A stretch of 64,000 bases of DNA from the NCBI RefSeq assembly GCF_003597125.1, contig NZ_QYYA01000001.1, forward strand, positions 806,001-870,000. Reading direction: 5' to 3'. The stretch is from Alcanivorax profundi. Its GTDB lineage: Bacteria; Pseudomonadota; Gammaproteobacteria; Pseudomonadales; Alcanivoracaceae. The notes beneath the pieces were generated by a model. It saw only the letters and a program-made list of their open reading frames with translations. It did no database searches and was not told the DNA's origin. Positions 45,639 through 56,355 of the stretch are shown in pieces. A program made the translations under genes and the position numbers. Positions within the stretch are counted from its first letter, which is position 1, and every line of letters starts with the position of its first letter.

Positions 45639-48600
45639 TTAACCGGGTGGTTTTTTTGGGGATCTGATGGCCAGTATCAGCGCTGTCAGCGCTGCCAGGA
45701 AAGAGACGGTAACTATCGCACTACCTAACAGCCCGAACAGCACGATGGCCCCGACCCCCCGGTACAATTCCGTGCCTTCTCCCGGTATCAGTACCAGCGG
45801 TGCCAGACCGCAGACAGTGGTGATCGTGGTCATGGCGATCGGCCGCAGTCGGGTGGCCACGGCATCACTCACGGACTGGGCGGCAGACAGCCCATTGCGC
45901 AAATTGACCGTGGCTTCATGGACGATCAGGATCGGGTTGTTCACTACCGTCCCCATGAGAATCAGGAAACCCAGCATGGTGATCATGTCGAAGGGCTGGC
46001 TGATCCCCGCTGCATTCATCAATGCCAGCCCCAGCAACCCGCTGGCGATCCCCAGGGGAATGGTCGTCATGATCAGCAGCGGGTAACCCCAGTGCTTGAA
46101 GATTGCCACCAACAACAAATACACCAGCAGCAGAGCGACCACATAGTTACCGCTGAGTGACTCCTGGGTGGCCTGCAGTTGATCGCTTGCCCCTGACAGG
46201 CTGATGCTGATCGTATCCGGAATGATGCCGTCGTCTCGCAGGCGCTGCACCATGGCGCGGACTTCGTCCACGCCGGTTTCCAGCGGCACACTGCGTGGCG
46301 GAATGATGTTGAGTGTCACCGTCCGGCGGCCATTCACACGCCGCACCACGCTGGTGTCCACGGTTTCCTGCAGGTCGGCTAGCGACGACAGGGGCACGGT
46401 GGCGCCAATCGGGGTATGCACCGGCAGGCCGGGCAGGGTGGTCAGCGAGGGAGTGGTACCGGTGCGCTGGCTGTAGGCATAAATATCAATCTTGTCATCG
46501 CCGAGGAAGAACTCGTCCAAAAAGGCCCCATCGGTGAGCGCCGCCACGGTATAGCCCAGATCCTGGGTGGTAAACCGGACTTCGGCTGCCCGCGACCAGT
46601 TGGGACGCACCTCGATAAGCGGCTGGGCCAGTGACAGGCTGGCGGGTTGTGACTGGATGCGCGGGTTCTCGAAAACGGTTTCCGCCTCGCGATAAAGGGT
46701 GCGTGCCACCTCATAGATTTCCGCCAGATCCGCACCGGCCACATCCAGCGTCACGCTGCGGGTACCGCCATCATTACTGGAGATGATCGACCCGCGTGCG
46801 GCAAAGGCACGCATACCCGGGTATTGACGATACACCCGGGTAATCGCATCCATCATGGGCTCCATGTGGGCGGGATCCATGGGCTCGGCGATGATACGCA
46901 GGCCGTCGGCGGCGACCCCCATATTCATGTACTTCAGCGGCGGCATGGGCAGGGTACCGTTATCAAAATCCGCCGGATCTGCCCCTACCATGGGCAGAAT
47001 TTGTGCCTCCACTTCATCGGCGATGGCAATCATGGTGTCCAGGTTATAGCCGGGTGGGGCGCTCATGGCCGCGAAGGTCTTGGGCTCTTCCCCCTCCGGC
47101 AGATACTCCGCCGGCGGTGTCAGCAACACCACGATGGCCGTTGCCGCCAGAATCGTCACGCCCACCGTGGCCAGTTGCCGCGGGCGGGTGGCAGACAGCG
47201 CTGCTGCCCAGCCCTGGATGGTTCGCATCCAGCGGCTGTGCTGGCCGTCATGGTTCATCACGGCAGAAAAATCTAGCCGGGCAGAGAGGGTGGGGATGAC
47301 GGTCATCGCCACCAGCATCGAGACCAGAATCGAGGCAGAGACGGCAATGGCGATATCCGAGTACAGCTGGCCGGCTTCTTCCTGAATAAAGACCACCGGC
47401 AGGAACACCAACACCGTGGTCATGGTCGACGCGAACACCGCTGGCCAGACTTTCTGGATGCCGCTTACGGCTGCCTTGAACCGGTCCAGCCCCCGGCGTC
47501 GTTCCATCTCGATGCTCTCCAGCACCACAATGGAATTGTCCAGTGTCATCCCAATGGCAAAGGCAATACCCGCCATGGAAATCACATTAATGGTGCGGCC
47601 AGCCAACAGCAGGCCAAGAAAAGCCGCAATAGTACAGATGGGAATACCGATCACGCCCACCGCGGTGATGCGTACCGAGCGCAGGAACAGGAACATCACC
47701 AGGGTCGCAAAGACCGCGCCGATGCCCAGATTGGTCCACACATTGGCCACCGAGGCTTCCACGTAGCGCACGTCATCGGACATCAGCGTCATGTCCATGC
47801 CTGCGGGCTCCAGCACTTCCTGGCGAATCAGTGCGACTTCCTCAAGCATGTCCTGCTTGATATCAATCACGTTGGAGCCGGTTTCCCGTCGCACCGCCAA
47901 CATGATCACGGCGTTACCGTTGAAACGGGATATCTGGCGCACCGGGTAGTGGTCCATCACCACGGTCGCCACATCGTCCAGTCGAACCACGGAATCGCCC
48001 TGGCGCTGCAGGATCAGATTGTTCAGATCTTCCAGTGAATCAAAGCGGCCCACGGTGCGCAGCAGATAGCGGCGCTTGCCACTGTCCACTTCGCCACCGG
48101 ACACATCCCGGTTGCGGGTGCGCAGGGCGTCACGCACGTTGACCACCGTGAGGCCAAACTGGGCCAGCGCCTGGGCATCAAGCAGCACCTGAATCTGCCG
48201 CTCCGCGCCACCACGCATTTCCACCATGGACACACCCTGAACGCTTTCCATGCGAGCGCGCACTTCGTCATCAATAAAGTCACGCATCATATCCATATCC
48301 AGACCACGGGGATTGCCGGGCCGGGGATAGACGCTGAAATACATGAACGAATTGCTGGAGAATGATGACGACAGAATGCGGGGCTGATCGACGGTATCCG
48401 GGTAGGCCGGCACCTGACTTAACGCATTATTTACGCGGATCAGTGCATCAGTAATATCCACACCGAAAGGGAATTCCAGCTCGATCTCGGCTTCGCCGCT
48501 GTAGGCCGTAGCGGTGAGACGGCGCAGGTTGGGCAGGTTGCGAAGGTATTCTTCCTGCTCAATCAGAATTTCCTTTTCCACGTCTTGGGGTGTCGCGCCA

Positions 48601-48749
48601 GACCAGCGCGTCAGCACCGAAATCGTTCGCACCTCAAGATCAGGAATCATCTGCACGGGAATGCGCAGGGCGGCAAGCACGCCGAGCAGGGTGATGATCA
48701 ATACAATCACCGTCATCAGGGTGCCATTGCGTACAATTTTCTCGAACAT
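45639..48749 (-). CDS. RND efflux pump inner-membrane permease
   Basis: A 1036-residue RND permease with two repeated halves: helix 1 at about 12-30 and seven helices in the middle, then helix 7 near 530, five at the end, and two large periplasmic loops. The fourth-helix motif is GMTLDNSIVVLES, with Asp-Asn where AcrB has Asp-Asp, a pattern seen in many uncharacterised HAE-type pumps. It lacks the copper-binding methionines of CusA and is more like drug or lipophilic-compound pumps. Its start shares one base with the adaptor gene stop. No outer-membrane factor is adjacent, so it probably uses a TolC from elsewhere. Confidence 0.9.
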   Translation of the reverse strand: MFEKIVRNGTLMTVIVLIITLLGVLAALRIPVQMIPDLEVRTISVLTRWSGATPQDVEKEILIEQEEYLRNLPNLRRLTATAYSGEAEIELEFPFGVDITDALIRVNNALSQVPAYPDTVDQPRILSSSFSSNSFMYFSVYPRPGNPRGLDMDMMRDFIDDEVRARMESVQGVSMVEMRGGAERQIQVLLDAQALAQFGLTVVNVRDALRTRNRDVSGGEVDSGKRRYLLRTVGRFDSLEDLNNLILQRQGDSVVRLDDVATVVMDHYPVRQISRFNGNAVIMLAVRRETGSNVIDIKQDMLEEVALIRQEVLEPAGMDMTLMSDDVRYVEASVANVWTNLGIGAVFATLVMFLFLRSVRITAVGVIGIPICTIAAFLGLLLAGRTINVISMAGIAFAIGMTLDNSIVVLESIEMERRRGLDRFKAAVSGIQKVWPAVFASTMTTVLVFLPVVFIQEEAGQLYSDIAIAVSASILVSMLVAMTVIPTLSARLDFSAVMNHDGQHSRWMRTIQGWAAALSATRPRQLATVGVTILAATAIVVLLTPPAEYLPEGEEPKTFAAMSAPPGYNLDTMIAIADEVEAQILPMVGADPADFDNGTLPMPPLKYMNMGVAADGLRIIAEPMDPAHMEPMMDAITRVYRQYPGMRAFAARGSIISSNDGGTRSVTLDVAGADLAEIYEVARTLYREAETVFENPRIQSQPASLSLAQPLIEVRPNWSRAAEVRFTTQDLGYTVAALTDGAFLDEFFLGDDKIDIYAYSQRTGTTPSLTTLPGLPVHTPIGATVPLSSLADLQETVDTSVVRRVNGRRTVTLNIIPPRSVPLETGVDEVRAMVQRLRDDGIIPDTISISLSGASDQLQATQESLSGNYVVALLLVYLLLVAIFKHWGYPLLIMTTIPLGIASGLLGLALMNAAGISQPFDMITMLGFLILMGTVVNNPILIVHEATVNLRNGLSAAQSVSDAVATRLRPIAMTTITTVCGLAPLVLIPGEGTELYRGVGAIVLFGLLGSAIVTVSFLAALTALILAIRSPKKPPG

Positions 48750-49828
48750 TATTGGGCCACCAGCACGGCATCGCCTTCGCGCAAGCTTTCATTGCCGCGT
48801 ATCACCACCTGATCCCCCTGGCGCAAGCCGTCGGTCACGATCACCGGATCGGATTGGCCCGGCCTCACCTTGATGGCCCGGCGCTGCGCGACCAAACCGT
48901 GCTCCTCATCCTCAACCGCCAACCATACGGACACATTGCCCTGTACATCACGAAGCAGGGCATCACGCGGTACCACAGGTTCTGCCTGTTGCGATTGAAT
49001 CGCCAGAGTGCCGAACACCGCCATCCCTGGCGTCAGCCCCTCGGCGTCTACACTGGCGCGCAAGGTAAAGGTACGCGCAGACGGGTCACTTACCGGCACA
49101 ATGGCTGCAATGCTGGCCACAATCCCATCCGCGTCATCCGAGAGGCCGGAGAGGGCGTTTTCCTGGCGAACGGTGAGGGCGGTTTTAGAAGAAATCTGGC
49201 TGTAATAGCGCTGTGGAACCGCAAAATCCGCGTGTAACTGGCCGGTGCCGACCAGATCGAGTACCGGAGTGCCGGGGGTGACCCATTCGCCAACTTCAGT
49301 GAGTTTTCCGCTGATCACCCCGGAAAAAGGCGCTTTCAGCGTGTGGCGTGCCAATAATGCCTGTTGCCGGCCCACGTCCGCCTGGCTGGCCGCCAGAGCC
49401 GCCTTGCCGGCCTCAACCTGGGCTTCCAGACTACGCACCTCACTGGCAGCAATACTGCGCTTGGCAATCAGGCTGCTGGCCTCAGCAAGCTGACGTTCCA
49501 GATCTGCCAGCGTTGTCTGCTGCTGTTTGAAGGTCGCTCGTGCCTGTTGCAGCGCCAGACGATTCAGTTCCGGATCCAGCTCCAGTAGCACGTCGCCGGA
49601 TTCCACACGGGAGCCAATATCCACATGAAGACGACTCACGAGGCCGGATACAGAGGGAGAAAGTCGAGACGCCTGATCAGCAGCCAGCGTACCGTTGATG
49701 AGCAATTCGCGCACCGGCTGCTGCATTTCGACTGGAGCCACGGATACCGGCACAGGATCAGCCGCCAAAACAAAACAAGGCAACAAGCCTGTCACCAGCC
49801 AGGTCGAGCGCAAGGCACGCAGCAACAT
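48749..49828 (-). CDS. RND efflux periplasmic adaptor (membrane fusion protein)
   Basis: The 359-residue adaptor begins with a signal peptide (MLLRALRSTWLVTGLLPCFVLA; Cys18 is not in a proper lipobox position). A barrel-sandwich half-motif, SPSVSGLVSRLHVDIGSRV, follows, then an alpha hairpin (about 95-165) and the second lipoyl half (TLKAPFSGVISGKLTEVGE). Beta-barrel and membrane-proximal domains end in EGDAVLVAQ. It bridges the pump and an outer-membrane channel. It is the first gene of a two-gene operon with the RND permease. Confidence 0.9.
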   Translation of the reverse strand: MLLRALRSTWLVTGLLPCFVLAADPVPVSVAPVEMQQPVRELLINGTLAADQASRLSPSVSGLVSRLHVDIGSRVESGDVLLELDPELNRLALQQARATFKQQQTTLADLERQLAEASSLIAKRSIAASEVRSLEAQVEAGKAALAASQADVGRQQALLARHTLKAPFSGVISGKLTEVGEWVTPGTPVLDLVGTGQLHADFAVPQRYYSQISSKTALTVRQENALSGLSDDADGIVASIAAIVPVSDPSARTFTLRASVDAEGLTPGMAVFGTLAIQSQQAEPVVPRDALLRDVQGNVSVWLAVEDEEHGLVAQRRAIKVRPGQSDPVIVTDGLRQGDQVVIRGNESLREGDAVLVAQ

Positions 49829-49879
49829 CAGAACTCCGTCAGCAATTCATGCAGAAAGTAAAAACCCCGTAGTAGCAGC

Positions 49880-49908
49880 GATTAAACGGGTCATGGGCAA
49901 TAGATGCA
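49880..49908 (-). promoter_or_regulatory. Candidate promoter of the RND adaptor-pump operon
   Basis: On the minus strand TTGCAT (49908-49903) and TTTAAT (49885-49880) are separated by 17 bases. The -10 lies 51 bases upstream of the adaptor ATG. Four of six bases match in each hexamer. Confidence 0.5.
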
Positions 49909-50333
49909 AACCCGAATCGTTAATGTTTACAGGCTTTGCCGGTAAGTCGGTTGAAGCGGAGGGAATGTGCAATATGAATATGCAGGTGTGTACCTTGTCT
50001 TGTGGTGGAATCCCAATGACTGCGCATAATGTATATTATGTTAAATTAAATCTTTGTCGCTACATCAGCGTCTCAAGACTCTTGGCCGACCAACTAAAGA
50101 TCTAAACTATTTCAAGACAAGGGCTAAACTTACAACTGAAGGCCTAAAGTCGTCGTAACATCCACGTAAAGCCCTAAAGTCGTCACACTGCTCTGGGGCT
50201 TCTTCTCCTGCCCTCTGTTCTAATGCATGGCAGCTCAAGTCTGGCTGAAAACCCAAAGAGTGAATCGGTCGGGTCCTACCACTGGTAAGGCAGGATGTGA
50301 TTGCTGCCGGGCAGTTCATCGCTTCGCTTTGAC
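49909..50333. other. A+T-rich intergenic region with direct repeats and a palindrome
   Basis: No gene is recognised in these 425 bases. CATAAT-GTAT-ATTATG (50025-50040) is a perfect 6-base-arm palindrome. CTAAA motifs recur from 50092 onward, and the 12-base CCTAAAGTCGTC occurs twice exactly 30 bases apart (50143-50154 and 50173-50184). Base composition drops in G+C relative to both flanks. The region may hold operators for the neighbouring RND operon or the AraC-type gene. Confidence 0.5.
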
Positions 50334-50951
50334 ATGCATCTACCATTGAATATCCCCCAAGCGCAGGGATTAGAACAAAGTATCGGGCGTATATTTCGGA
50401 TGGCTCAGGCTTTTGCCAACCGAAATATACGAATTCGCGGAGTTTCTTTTCCGCATGCTCCCATTTCCGAGAAAAGAGTCTACCGTCGGTATTTCGGTGT
50501 CCCTGTCTATTTTTCTCAAGCGTTTGCTGGCATTCATGCCGAACACAGCGAACTTCAAGCTGAACTCAAATCCAGTAACTCAGTCATTCACCGTCTAGCC
50601 CTCGATTACATCGATAAAAATATCGCACCAGTCGCATCGGGGCTGAGTGAACGTGTTCGCCAGACACTGCTACTGACAATGGGAACAGGCAAAGGCACTA
50701 AAGCAGAGATTGCAAGCATTCTAAAAATGCATCCTCGGACACTCCAGCGCCACCTCCACGGTGAAGGTGAAAATTTCGAGATTATTCGAGAGGATGTTTA
50801 CAAAGCTGCTGCTTTGCGTTTTTTGCGTGATTCCGATCTCCCACTGAAGCAAATAGCTAGTTTGCTAGGATTTTCAGAGCACTCTTCACTTACTCGGGCC
50901 TGTAATCGTTGGTTCTCAGCTTCACCCGCTCAAATACGGGCAAGTAAATAA
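50334..50951 (+). CDS. AraC-family regulator, N-terminally truncated
   Basis: The intact C-terminal part is an AraC/XylS DNA-binding domain: KAEIASILKMHPRTLQRHL (first HTH) and PLKQIASLLGFSEHSSLTRA (second HTH), ending FSASPAQIRASK. The sequence before it, VSFPHAPISEKRVYRRYFGVP, is the end of the AraC_binding_2-type sensor domain of about 340-residue regulators. About 130-150 N-terminal residues are missing, and none of the upstream frames restores them. The start at 50334 (ATG) is uncertain; a TTG at 50301 is the alternative, and no ribosome-binding site is visible. It may be a pseudogene or a constitutive DNA-binding remnant. Confidence 0.6.
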   Translation: MHLPLNIPQAQGLEQSIGRIFRMAQAFANRNIRIRGVSFPHAPISEKRVYRRYFGVPVYFSQAFAGIHAEHSELQAELKSSNSVIHRLALDYIDKNIAPVASGLSERVRQTLLLTMGTGKGTKAEIASILKMHPRTLQRHLHGEGENFEIIREDVYKAAALRFLRDSDLPLKQIASLLGFSEHSSLTRACNRWFSASPAQIRASK

Positions 50952-51490
50952 TGTCTGGTGCACGTTAATGGATTTAGCCCGGCCGAGTTGGAGTTTGGCG
51001 GCCGCGATTACTCGCCCTTATTTCGGCTTTAGAGGATTTGATGGCGATAAGAATCAGGCCGCCGCTTGGCTTAGTGCACCAAGGCGTATCTTTATATCTT
51101 AAATGGATCCTCACCGTTTGTGATGTGTAAAATCAGCCATGATGCAGCACAGTTCTTGAGGGCTAAGCATGCAGTGTTTTTTTAGCTGCAAATACTACGA
51201 CATACCTGTTTAGTTTTGGTCCGCCGTTCAGCCCGGAGGTAAATGGTGCCATCTTGAGGGTTGGCAGACAAACGTGCAAAATCCCCCAAAAACATCGTAA
51301 CCTATTGTTCTATAGAGAAATAAGTTATTGCCCCTGTGACTCTCTACCACAACCAGCCATCCATAGGGCATCTGGACATGACTATTCGTTTCGGGGGGGT
51401 ATCGCAGCCCCCCCCCCCAATTATCAGTGCCGGATCAGCAGCTGATCCAGCGCCAAGACTAGGAGATTACCACCCAAGCTTTACGCTTGG
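50952..51490. other. 539-base gap without a gene, with hairpins and homopolymer tracts
   Basis: No credible gene on either strand. Visible elements are an inverted pair TGGTGCAC (50956-50963)/GTGCACCA (51074-51081); G7 (51393-51399) facing C11 (51408-51418), able to form a stem; a perfect palindrome GGATCAGC-A-GCTGATCC (51432-51448); and CCAAGC/GCTTGG (51474-51490) just after the cusA stop. It marks the junction between the AraC fragment and the copper block. Confidence 0.5.
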
Positions 51491-54400
51491 TCAATCCGGA
51501 TTCCTATCACGTCGTTGCATCAGCAGATAGGCTGCGGGCAGCACGAAAAGTGATAACAAAGGTGCTGTTACCATCCCTCCTACCATGGGTGCAGCAATGC
51601 GGCTCATGATCTCGCTACCTGTGCCTCCCCCCCAGAAAATCGGAAGAAGGCCGGCAATAATAACAGCTACAGTCATCGCCTTAGGTCGAACACGTAATAC
51701 CGCGCCATCACGGATAGCACCCATCAAGGCAGCTTCACCCTTTTGACCCTGCTCCTGTCTCTCCTGCCACGCCTGCTTTAGGTACAGCAACATGATCACG
51801 CCAAACTCCGCAGCGACACCCGCCAGGGCGATGAAGCCGACACCAGTAGCCACTGACAGGTTGTAGTCCAGCAGATACAAGAACCAGATACCACCGGTCA
51901 CCGCGAACGGTAGCGTCGCCATAATCAGCAAGGCTTCACCGACACGGCGAAAGGTCAGGAATAACAGTACGAAAATAATCAGTAAGGTCGCCGGTACCAC
52001 CACTTTTAGCCTCGCATTGGCCCGCTCCAGGAACTCGAACTGACCGGCAAAGGACAAGCTGACCCCCTCTGGCAACCTGACTCCATCATTCACTGAGGCA
52101 CGTAGATCATCCACTACCGAGGCCAGGTCACGCCCCCGAACATCGATATACACCCACCCAGACAGTCGGCCATTCTCACTTTTTAACATCGGCGGCCCAT
52201 CGGTAATCTTGATATCCGCCACGGTTCCGAGGGTAATTTGTTTTCCTTCGGGAGTGACTATGGGCAAATCGCGTAAGCGATGCACCGTGTCGCGCCACTC
52301 GCGAGGATATCGAAGGCTGATCGGGTAACGCTCCAGCCCTTCCACTGTCTCACCGATGTTTTCACCACCAATCAAACCACTGACCACCGACTGAATATCC
52401 GCGATGTTGAGGCCATACTGAGCCGCAATGCCACGCCGAATATCGATATCCACATAACGACCACCAGTCAACCGTTCAGCCAATGCTGAGGAGACACCGG
52501 GTACTTGTTTGGCTACCTGTTCGATTTGACGGCTCACCTGGTCAATGATCTCTAGGTCATTACCCGCTACTTTGATGCCAATTGGGCTCTTGATGCCAGT
52601 GGCAAGCATGTCGATACGATTGCGTATCGGAGGAATCCAGATATTTGCCAGTCCAGGCACGCGTACAATACGGTCCAGCTCTTCGACAAGCTTCTCCGTT
52701 GTCATGCCTTCACGCCATTGGTCCTTGGGTTTGAAACGGATGGTGGTTTCAAACATCGTCAATGGTGCAGGGTCAGTCGCTGTCCGCGCACGCCCCGCCT
52801 TGCCGAATACCTGCTCCACCTCAGGCACCGTTTTGATCAACCGATCGGTCTGCTGTAGAAGCTCGGTAGCTTTTTGTGCTGACAAGCCTGGTAAGGCACT
52901 TGGCATATACAGCAAATCGCCCTCATCCAGCGGTGGCAAAAATTCACCACCAAGCTGACTTAGCGGCCAAAAGGCGGTAACAAAAACTAAACCGGCAACC
53001 AGCAAGGTGGTTTTCGGCCACGCCAAGACTCGCTCTAGTACGGGTTGATAACAACTAATCAAAAAGCGACTGATTGGATTACTTTCCTCGGAAGGTATCT
53101 TTCCCCGAATCCAGTACCCCATTAACAGTGGAACCAATGTCACCGATAGGCCGGCTGCCGCCGCCATAGCCCAGGTTTTGGTAAATGCCAGTGGGCCAAA
53201 TAGCCGCCCTTCCTGTGCTTCCAAGGTAAAGACAGGAATAAACGACAAGGTAATAATTAGCAACGAGAAGAACAGCGCTGGCCCCACTTCGACAGCTGCT
53301 TGCTCTATGACTCGCCAATGCGCATTACCAGTCAGAGATTGCCCTGGGTTATCCCGATGCCAAATCTCAATTTTCTTGTGAGCGTTTTCGATTAACACCA
53401 CTGCTGCATCCACCATAGCGCCGATAGCGATAGCAATGCCGCCAAGCGACATGATATTGGCATTGATACCCTGGTAACGCATCACAATAAAGGCAGCAAG
53501 GATTCCCAGCGGTAGGGAAATGATGGCCACCAGTGACGAACGCAAATGGCCAAGAAACAATACGCACACCAGTGCAACTACAATGAACTCTTCAATCAAT
53601 TTGTAACTGAGGTTTGTTACCGCTCGATCAATCAGCTCACTTCGATCATAGGTGGTGACGATCTCAACCCCTTCCGGCAAGCTTTCCCGCAGTGTCTCAA
53701 GTCGCTCATGCACGGCAGATAGCACGGCGCGGGCGTTCTTGCCTGAACGCAGAATGACGACCCCGCCGACGACTTCCCCTTCACCGTCCAGCTCGGCAAT
53801 ACCACGCCGCATCTCCGGACCAAGGCGAATCTGCGCCACATCTCCAAGCTGTACTGGCACTCCATCAACCAGTTTTAGTGGGATTTTTCGGAAATCCTCG
53901 AGTGACTGAAGGTAGCCACTGGAGCGCACCATGAACTCCGCTTCGCCCAGCGTCAGCACTGCTCCCCCGGTTTCCTGGTTAGCTTGTTCTATCGCCTTGC
54001 GTACTTGTTGATGACTGATCCCATGGCTGGCGAGTTTGACCGGGTCAGGGACTACCTGATATTCACGTACCATGCCGCCTATGGTTGCCACTTCTGCAAC
54101 GTCAGGCAGAGTCTGCAGCTCGTATTTTAGAAACCAGTCCTGTATCGAGGTTAGTTGCGATAGATCATGCTGGCCGGTGCGATCGATCAATGCGTACTGA
54201 TAAATCCAGCCGACACCGGTAGCGTCTGGCCCAAGTGATGGTCGTGCTGTACGCGGCAATTCAGACTGGACCTGACTAAGGTATTCCAACACCCGTGAGC
54301 GTGCCCAATACAAGTCGGTACCATCTTCAAACAACACGTAAACATAACTATCACCGAAGAACGAGTAACCACGTACTGTGCGCGCACCTGGCACGGCCAG

Positions 54401-54619
54401 CATGGTGGTGGCAAGTGGATAGGTAACCTGTTTTTCCACCAGCTGCGGTGCCTGACCTGGGTAACTGGTGCGGATAATCACCTGTACATCGGACAGATCC
54501 GGTAAAGCATCTACGGGGGTATTGTTGATAGACCAGATCCCCCACGCACTCATGAACAGCGTCGCCAGCAGCACCAAAAATCGGTTAGCCAACGACCAGC
54601 GAATCAGGGTAGCGATCAT
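51491..54619 (-). CDS. cusA: Copper/silver efflux RND permease CusA (HME family)
   Basis: The 1042-residue heavy-metal RND pump has the length of E. coli CusA (1047). The three copper-binding methionines are in place: Met572 (DLLYMPSAL), Met622 (PLTMFETT) and Met671 ([12 protein letters not shown]), each one position from E. coli Met573/623/672. The fourth helix has [16 protein letters not shown] with the proton-relay Asp of the HME1 class. It exports Cu(I)/Ag(I) from the periplasm or cytoplasm through CusC. Its ATG overlaps the cusB stop. It is the last gene of the operon. Confidence 0.97.
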   Translation of the reverse strand: MIATLIRWSLANRFLVLLATLFMSAWGIWSINNTPVDALPDLSDVQVIIRTSYPGQAPQLVEKQVTYPLATTMLAVPGARTVRGYSFFGDSYVYVLFEDGTDLYWARSRVLEYLSQVQSELPRTARPSLGPDATGVGWIYQYALIDRTGQHDLSQLTSIQDWFLKYELQTLPDVAEVATIGGMVREYQVVPDPVKLASHGISHQQVRKAIEQANQETGGAVLTLGEAEFMVRSSGYLQSLEDFRKIPLKLVDGVPVQLGDVAQIRLGPEMRRGIAELDGEGEVVGGVVILRSGKNARAVLSAVHERLETLRESLPEGVEIVTTYDRSELIDRAVTNLSYKLIEEFIVVALVCVLFLGHLRSSLVAIISLPLGILAAFIVMRYQGINANIMSLGGIAIAIGAMVDAAVVLIENAHKKIEIWHRDNPGQSLTGNAHWRVIEQAAVEVGPALFFSLLIITLSFIPVFTLEAQEGRLFGPLAFTKTWAMAAAAGLSVTLVPLLMGYWIRGKIPSEESNPISRFLISCYQPVLERVLAWPKTTLLVAGLVFVTAFWPLSQLGGEFLPPLDEGDLLYMPSALPGLSAQKATELLQQTDRLIKTVPEVEQVFGKAGRARTATDPAPLTMFETTIRFKPKDQWREGMTTEKLVEELDRIVRVPGLANIWIPPIRNRIDMLATGIKSPIGIKVAGNDLEIIDQVSRQIEQVAKQVPGVSSALAERLTGGRYVDIDIRRGIAAQYGLNIADIQSVVSGLIGGENIGETVEGLERYPISLRYPREWRDTVHRLRDLPIVTPEGKQITLGTVADIKITDGPPMLKSENGRLSGWVYIDVRGRDLASVVDDLRASVNDGVRLPEGVSLSFAGQFEFLERANARLKVVVPATLLIIFVLLFLTFRRVGEALLIMATLPFAVTGGIWFLYLLDYNLSVATGVGFIALAGVAAEFGVIMLLYLKQAWQERQEQGQKGEAALMGAIRDGAVLRVRPKAMTVAVIIAGLLPIFWGGGTGSEIMSRIAAPMVGGMVTAPLLSLFVLPAAYLLMQRRDRNPD

Positions 54620-56355
54620 GGTGCAACCTCCTGTTTGTCGAGAGACACCACAGTCAAGCCATTATCGGTATCTTTGACGCCGACGCGCACACGATCGCCC
54701 ACTGCTATATCGCTGGCCACCTGTTCGCTGGCAAGACGAAAGCGCATGGTCATGCGAGGCATACCGAGCGTCTTAAAAGGACCGTGTTTAAGCTTGACCT
54801 TGCCGTCGGATAGCCCCTCGATAACCCCCTCGGCGTAATGCAACGAATTCACTTGGGTGTCTTTTTGTTCCGCCACCTGCTTTTCTAGGCGCTCCACAAT
54901 CAACCCTTTGTCTGTATCACGAATGCCAATGCGCACGCGATCACCTACCGATATCCCTTTGCCTACTTGTTCATTCGCCAGGTTAAAACGCATGGTCATG
55001 GCAGGCATGGACAAGCTCTTGAAAGGGCCATGGTCCAGCATTATTTTGCTGCCATTCAGTTGCTCGACAACACCTTCGGCATAGTGCAGTGCGTTCATCA
55101 TTTCCGTCTCATCTGACATAGCCAGCTCCTGAACGGCAATGCCTTGCAGGCTGGCTTCGGAATCGAGCAGGAACTGACCACTGACAACCACCTTCTGGTC
55201 TTCCTTCAGCCCTGCCAGGATCAGCGTTTGGTCTCCCAGCTCGCCCCCCGGCAACACTGCCTGCGGACGATATCGACCCTCCCCCTCATCAAGCATCACC
55301 AGGCTGCGCTTTCCTGTATGCAATAAGGCTGCGGTTGGTACGGCCAATGCTTTCTGTGTGGCTTCGCCATGAATGCGTACCTGAGCGCTCATGCCCGGAC
55401 GCAGATCACCCTCGTCATTGGACAAGGTCACTCGCACCGGCACAGTTCGGCTGGACTGATCCACCAGAGGCAGAATGTCGGCAACTTGCCCCTCACGCAG
55501 TGCTGGCTTCACTCCTTGAACGGTCACGTCAACAGCGTTACCACTACTGACTTGCCCCAATTGGCGTTCCGGGACTGCTATCTCCACCCACACGGGGTTG
55601 AGTGACTGAATCTCCGCCACGGGAGCACCGGCCGACAGCGTCATGCCAGCACGAGCATTGAGACTGCGTATCACGCCATCATGCGGAGCTGTCACCGTCC
55701 AGGTTTCCAGCGGTTTACGTTGGCGTTCAATACTTCGGATCAGGGATGCAGGCATGCCCAATGACAACAGGCGCTCCCGCCCGGCGACGATCAGTTCGTT
55801 GTTGCCGCTGCCGAGCACGGCCAGCCATTCATGCTGAGCTCCAGTCCAGGCCGGAACTCTCAATTGCATCAGCGGCTGACCACTGGAGATAGTGTCGCCC
55901 TCAGCCAGAGGCCAGACCTTGTCTACGAAGGAAGGCGCGGGGCTTTGCAGGCGTGTCAGGGCGCGGTCGTTGTAAGCAATCAACCCCGTGACATCAAGCT
56001 GAGATTGTGACTGAGCCACGACCACCGAGGCACTGCGAATTCCCAGATTTTGTACCATGGCTGCATCAATACGGACCGTTGGCTGATCGCTATCATCACC
56101 ACCATTGGCATAACGGGGCACCAACTCCATATCCATGAAAGGTGAGGGCCCGGGCTCGTCAAAGTGCTGCTGGGGATACATAGGGTCATACCAGTACAGC
56201 ACTTCCTTTTCATCCGCTTTGCTGTTGGTTTCACCGCTGTCCATCGCCATCGATATACTGCTCTGCGAAGGGGTGACGTAACGGCCCAAATATATTCCGG
56301 CTAGCAACAACAGCGAGGCAGCCAAACCGATCAAGGCATTGCGTTTAATGTTCAT
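54616..56355 (-). CDS. cusB: CusB adaptor with two C-terminal CusF-like domains
   Basis: The start was set at ATG 56355 (GAGGAG upstream), 11 bases inside cusC. The 579-residue protein has a membrane anchor (8-24), a heavy-metal-binding segment (54-81; [20 protein letters not shown]), the adaptor core (about 100-405; [30 protein letters not shown]), and then two consecutive CusF-like domains at about 423-497 and 505-578. Each starts LHYAEGV and has the copper site pattern HGPFK.L.MP.MTMRF. E. coli CusF has Trp44 where both copies have Met. CusB-CusF fusions such as SilB usually carry one CusF-like domain. Both domains should bind Cu(I)/Ag(I) and pass it to CusA. Confidence 0.94.
   Translation of the reverse strand: MNIKRNALIGLAASLLLLAGIYLGRYVTPSQSSISMAMDSGETNSKADEKEVLYWYDPMYPQQHFDEPGPSPFMDMELVPRYANGGDDSDQPTVRIDAAMVQNLGIRSASVVVAQSQSQLDVTGLIAYNDRALTRLQSPAPSFVDKVWPLAEGDTISSGQPLMQLRVPAWTGAQHEWLAVLGSGNNELIVAGRERLLSLGMPASLIRSIERQRKPLETWTVTAPHDGVIRSLNARAGMTLSAGAPVAEIQSLNPVWVEIAVPERQLGQVSSGNAVDVTVQGVKPALREGQVADILPLVDQSSRTVPVRVTLSNDEGDLRPGMSAQVRIHGEATQKALAVPTAALLHTGKRSLVMLDEGEGRYRPQAVLPGGELGDQTLILAGLKEDQKVVVSGQFLLDSEASLQGIAVQELAMSDETEMMNALHYAEGVVEQLNGSKIMLDHGPFKSLSMPAMTMRFNLANEQVGKGISVGDRVRIGIRDTDKGLIVERLEKQVAEQKDTQVNSLHYAEGVIEGLSDGKVKLKHGPFKTLGMPRMTMRFRLASEQVASDIAVGDRVRVGVKDTDNGLTVVSLDKQEVAP

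Noticed and set aside
50954-51029. Possible IS3-type transposase tail (VNGFSPAELEFGG-like) with flanking TGGTGCAC/GTGCACCA inverted repeat
   Set aside because: The protein match is too short and generic, no other transposase motif is present, and the inverted repeats are only 8 bases with no target duplication visible.
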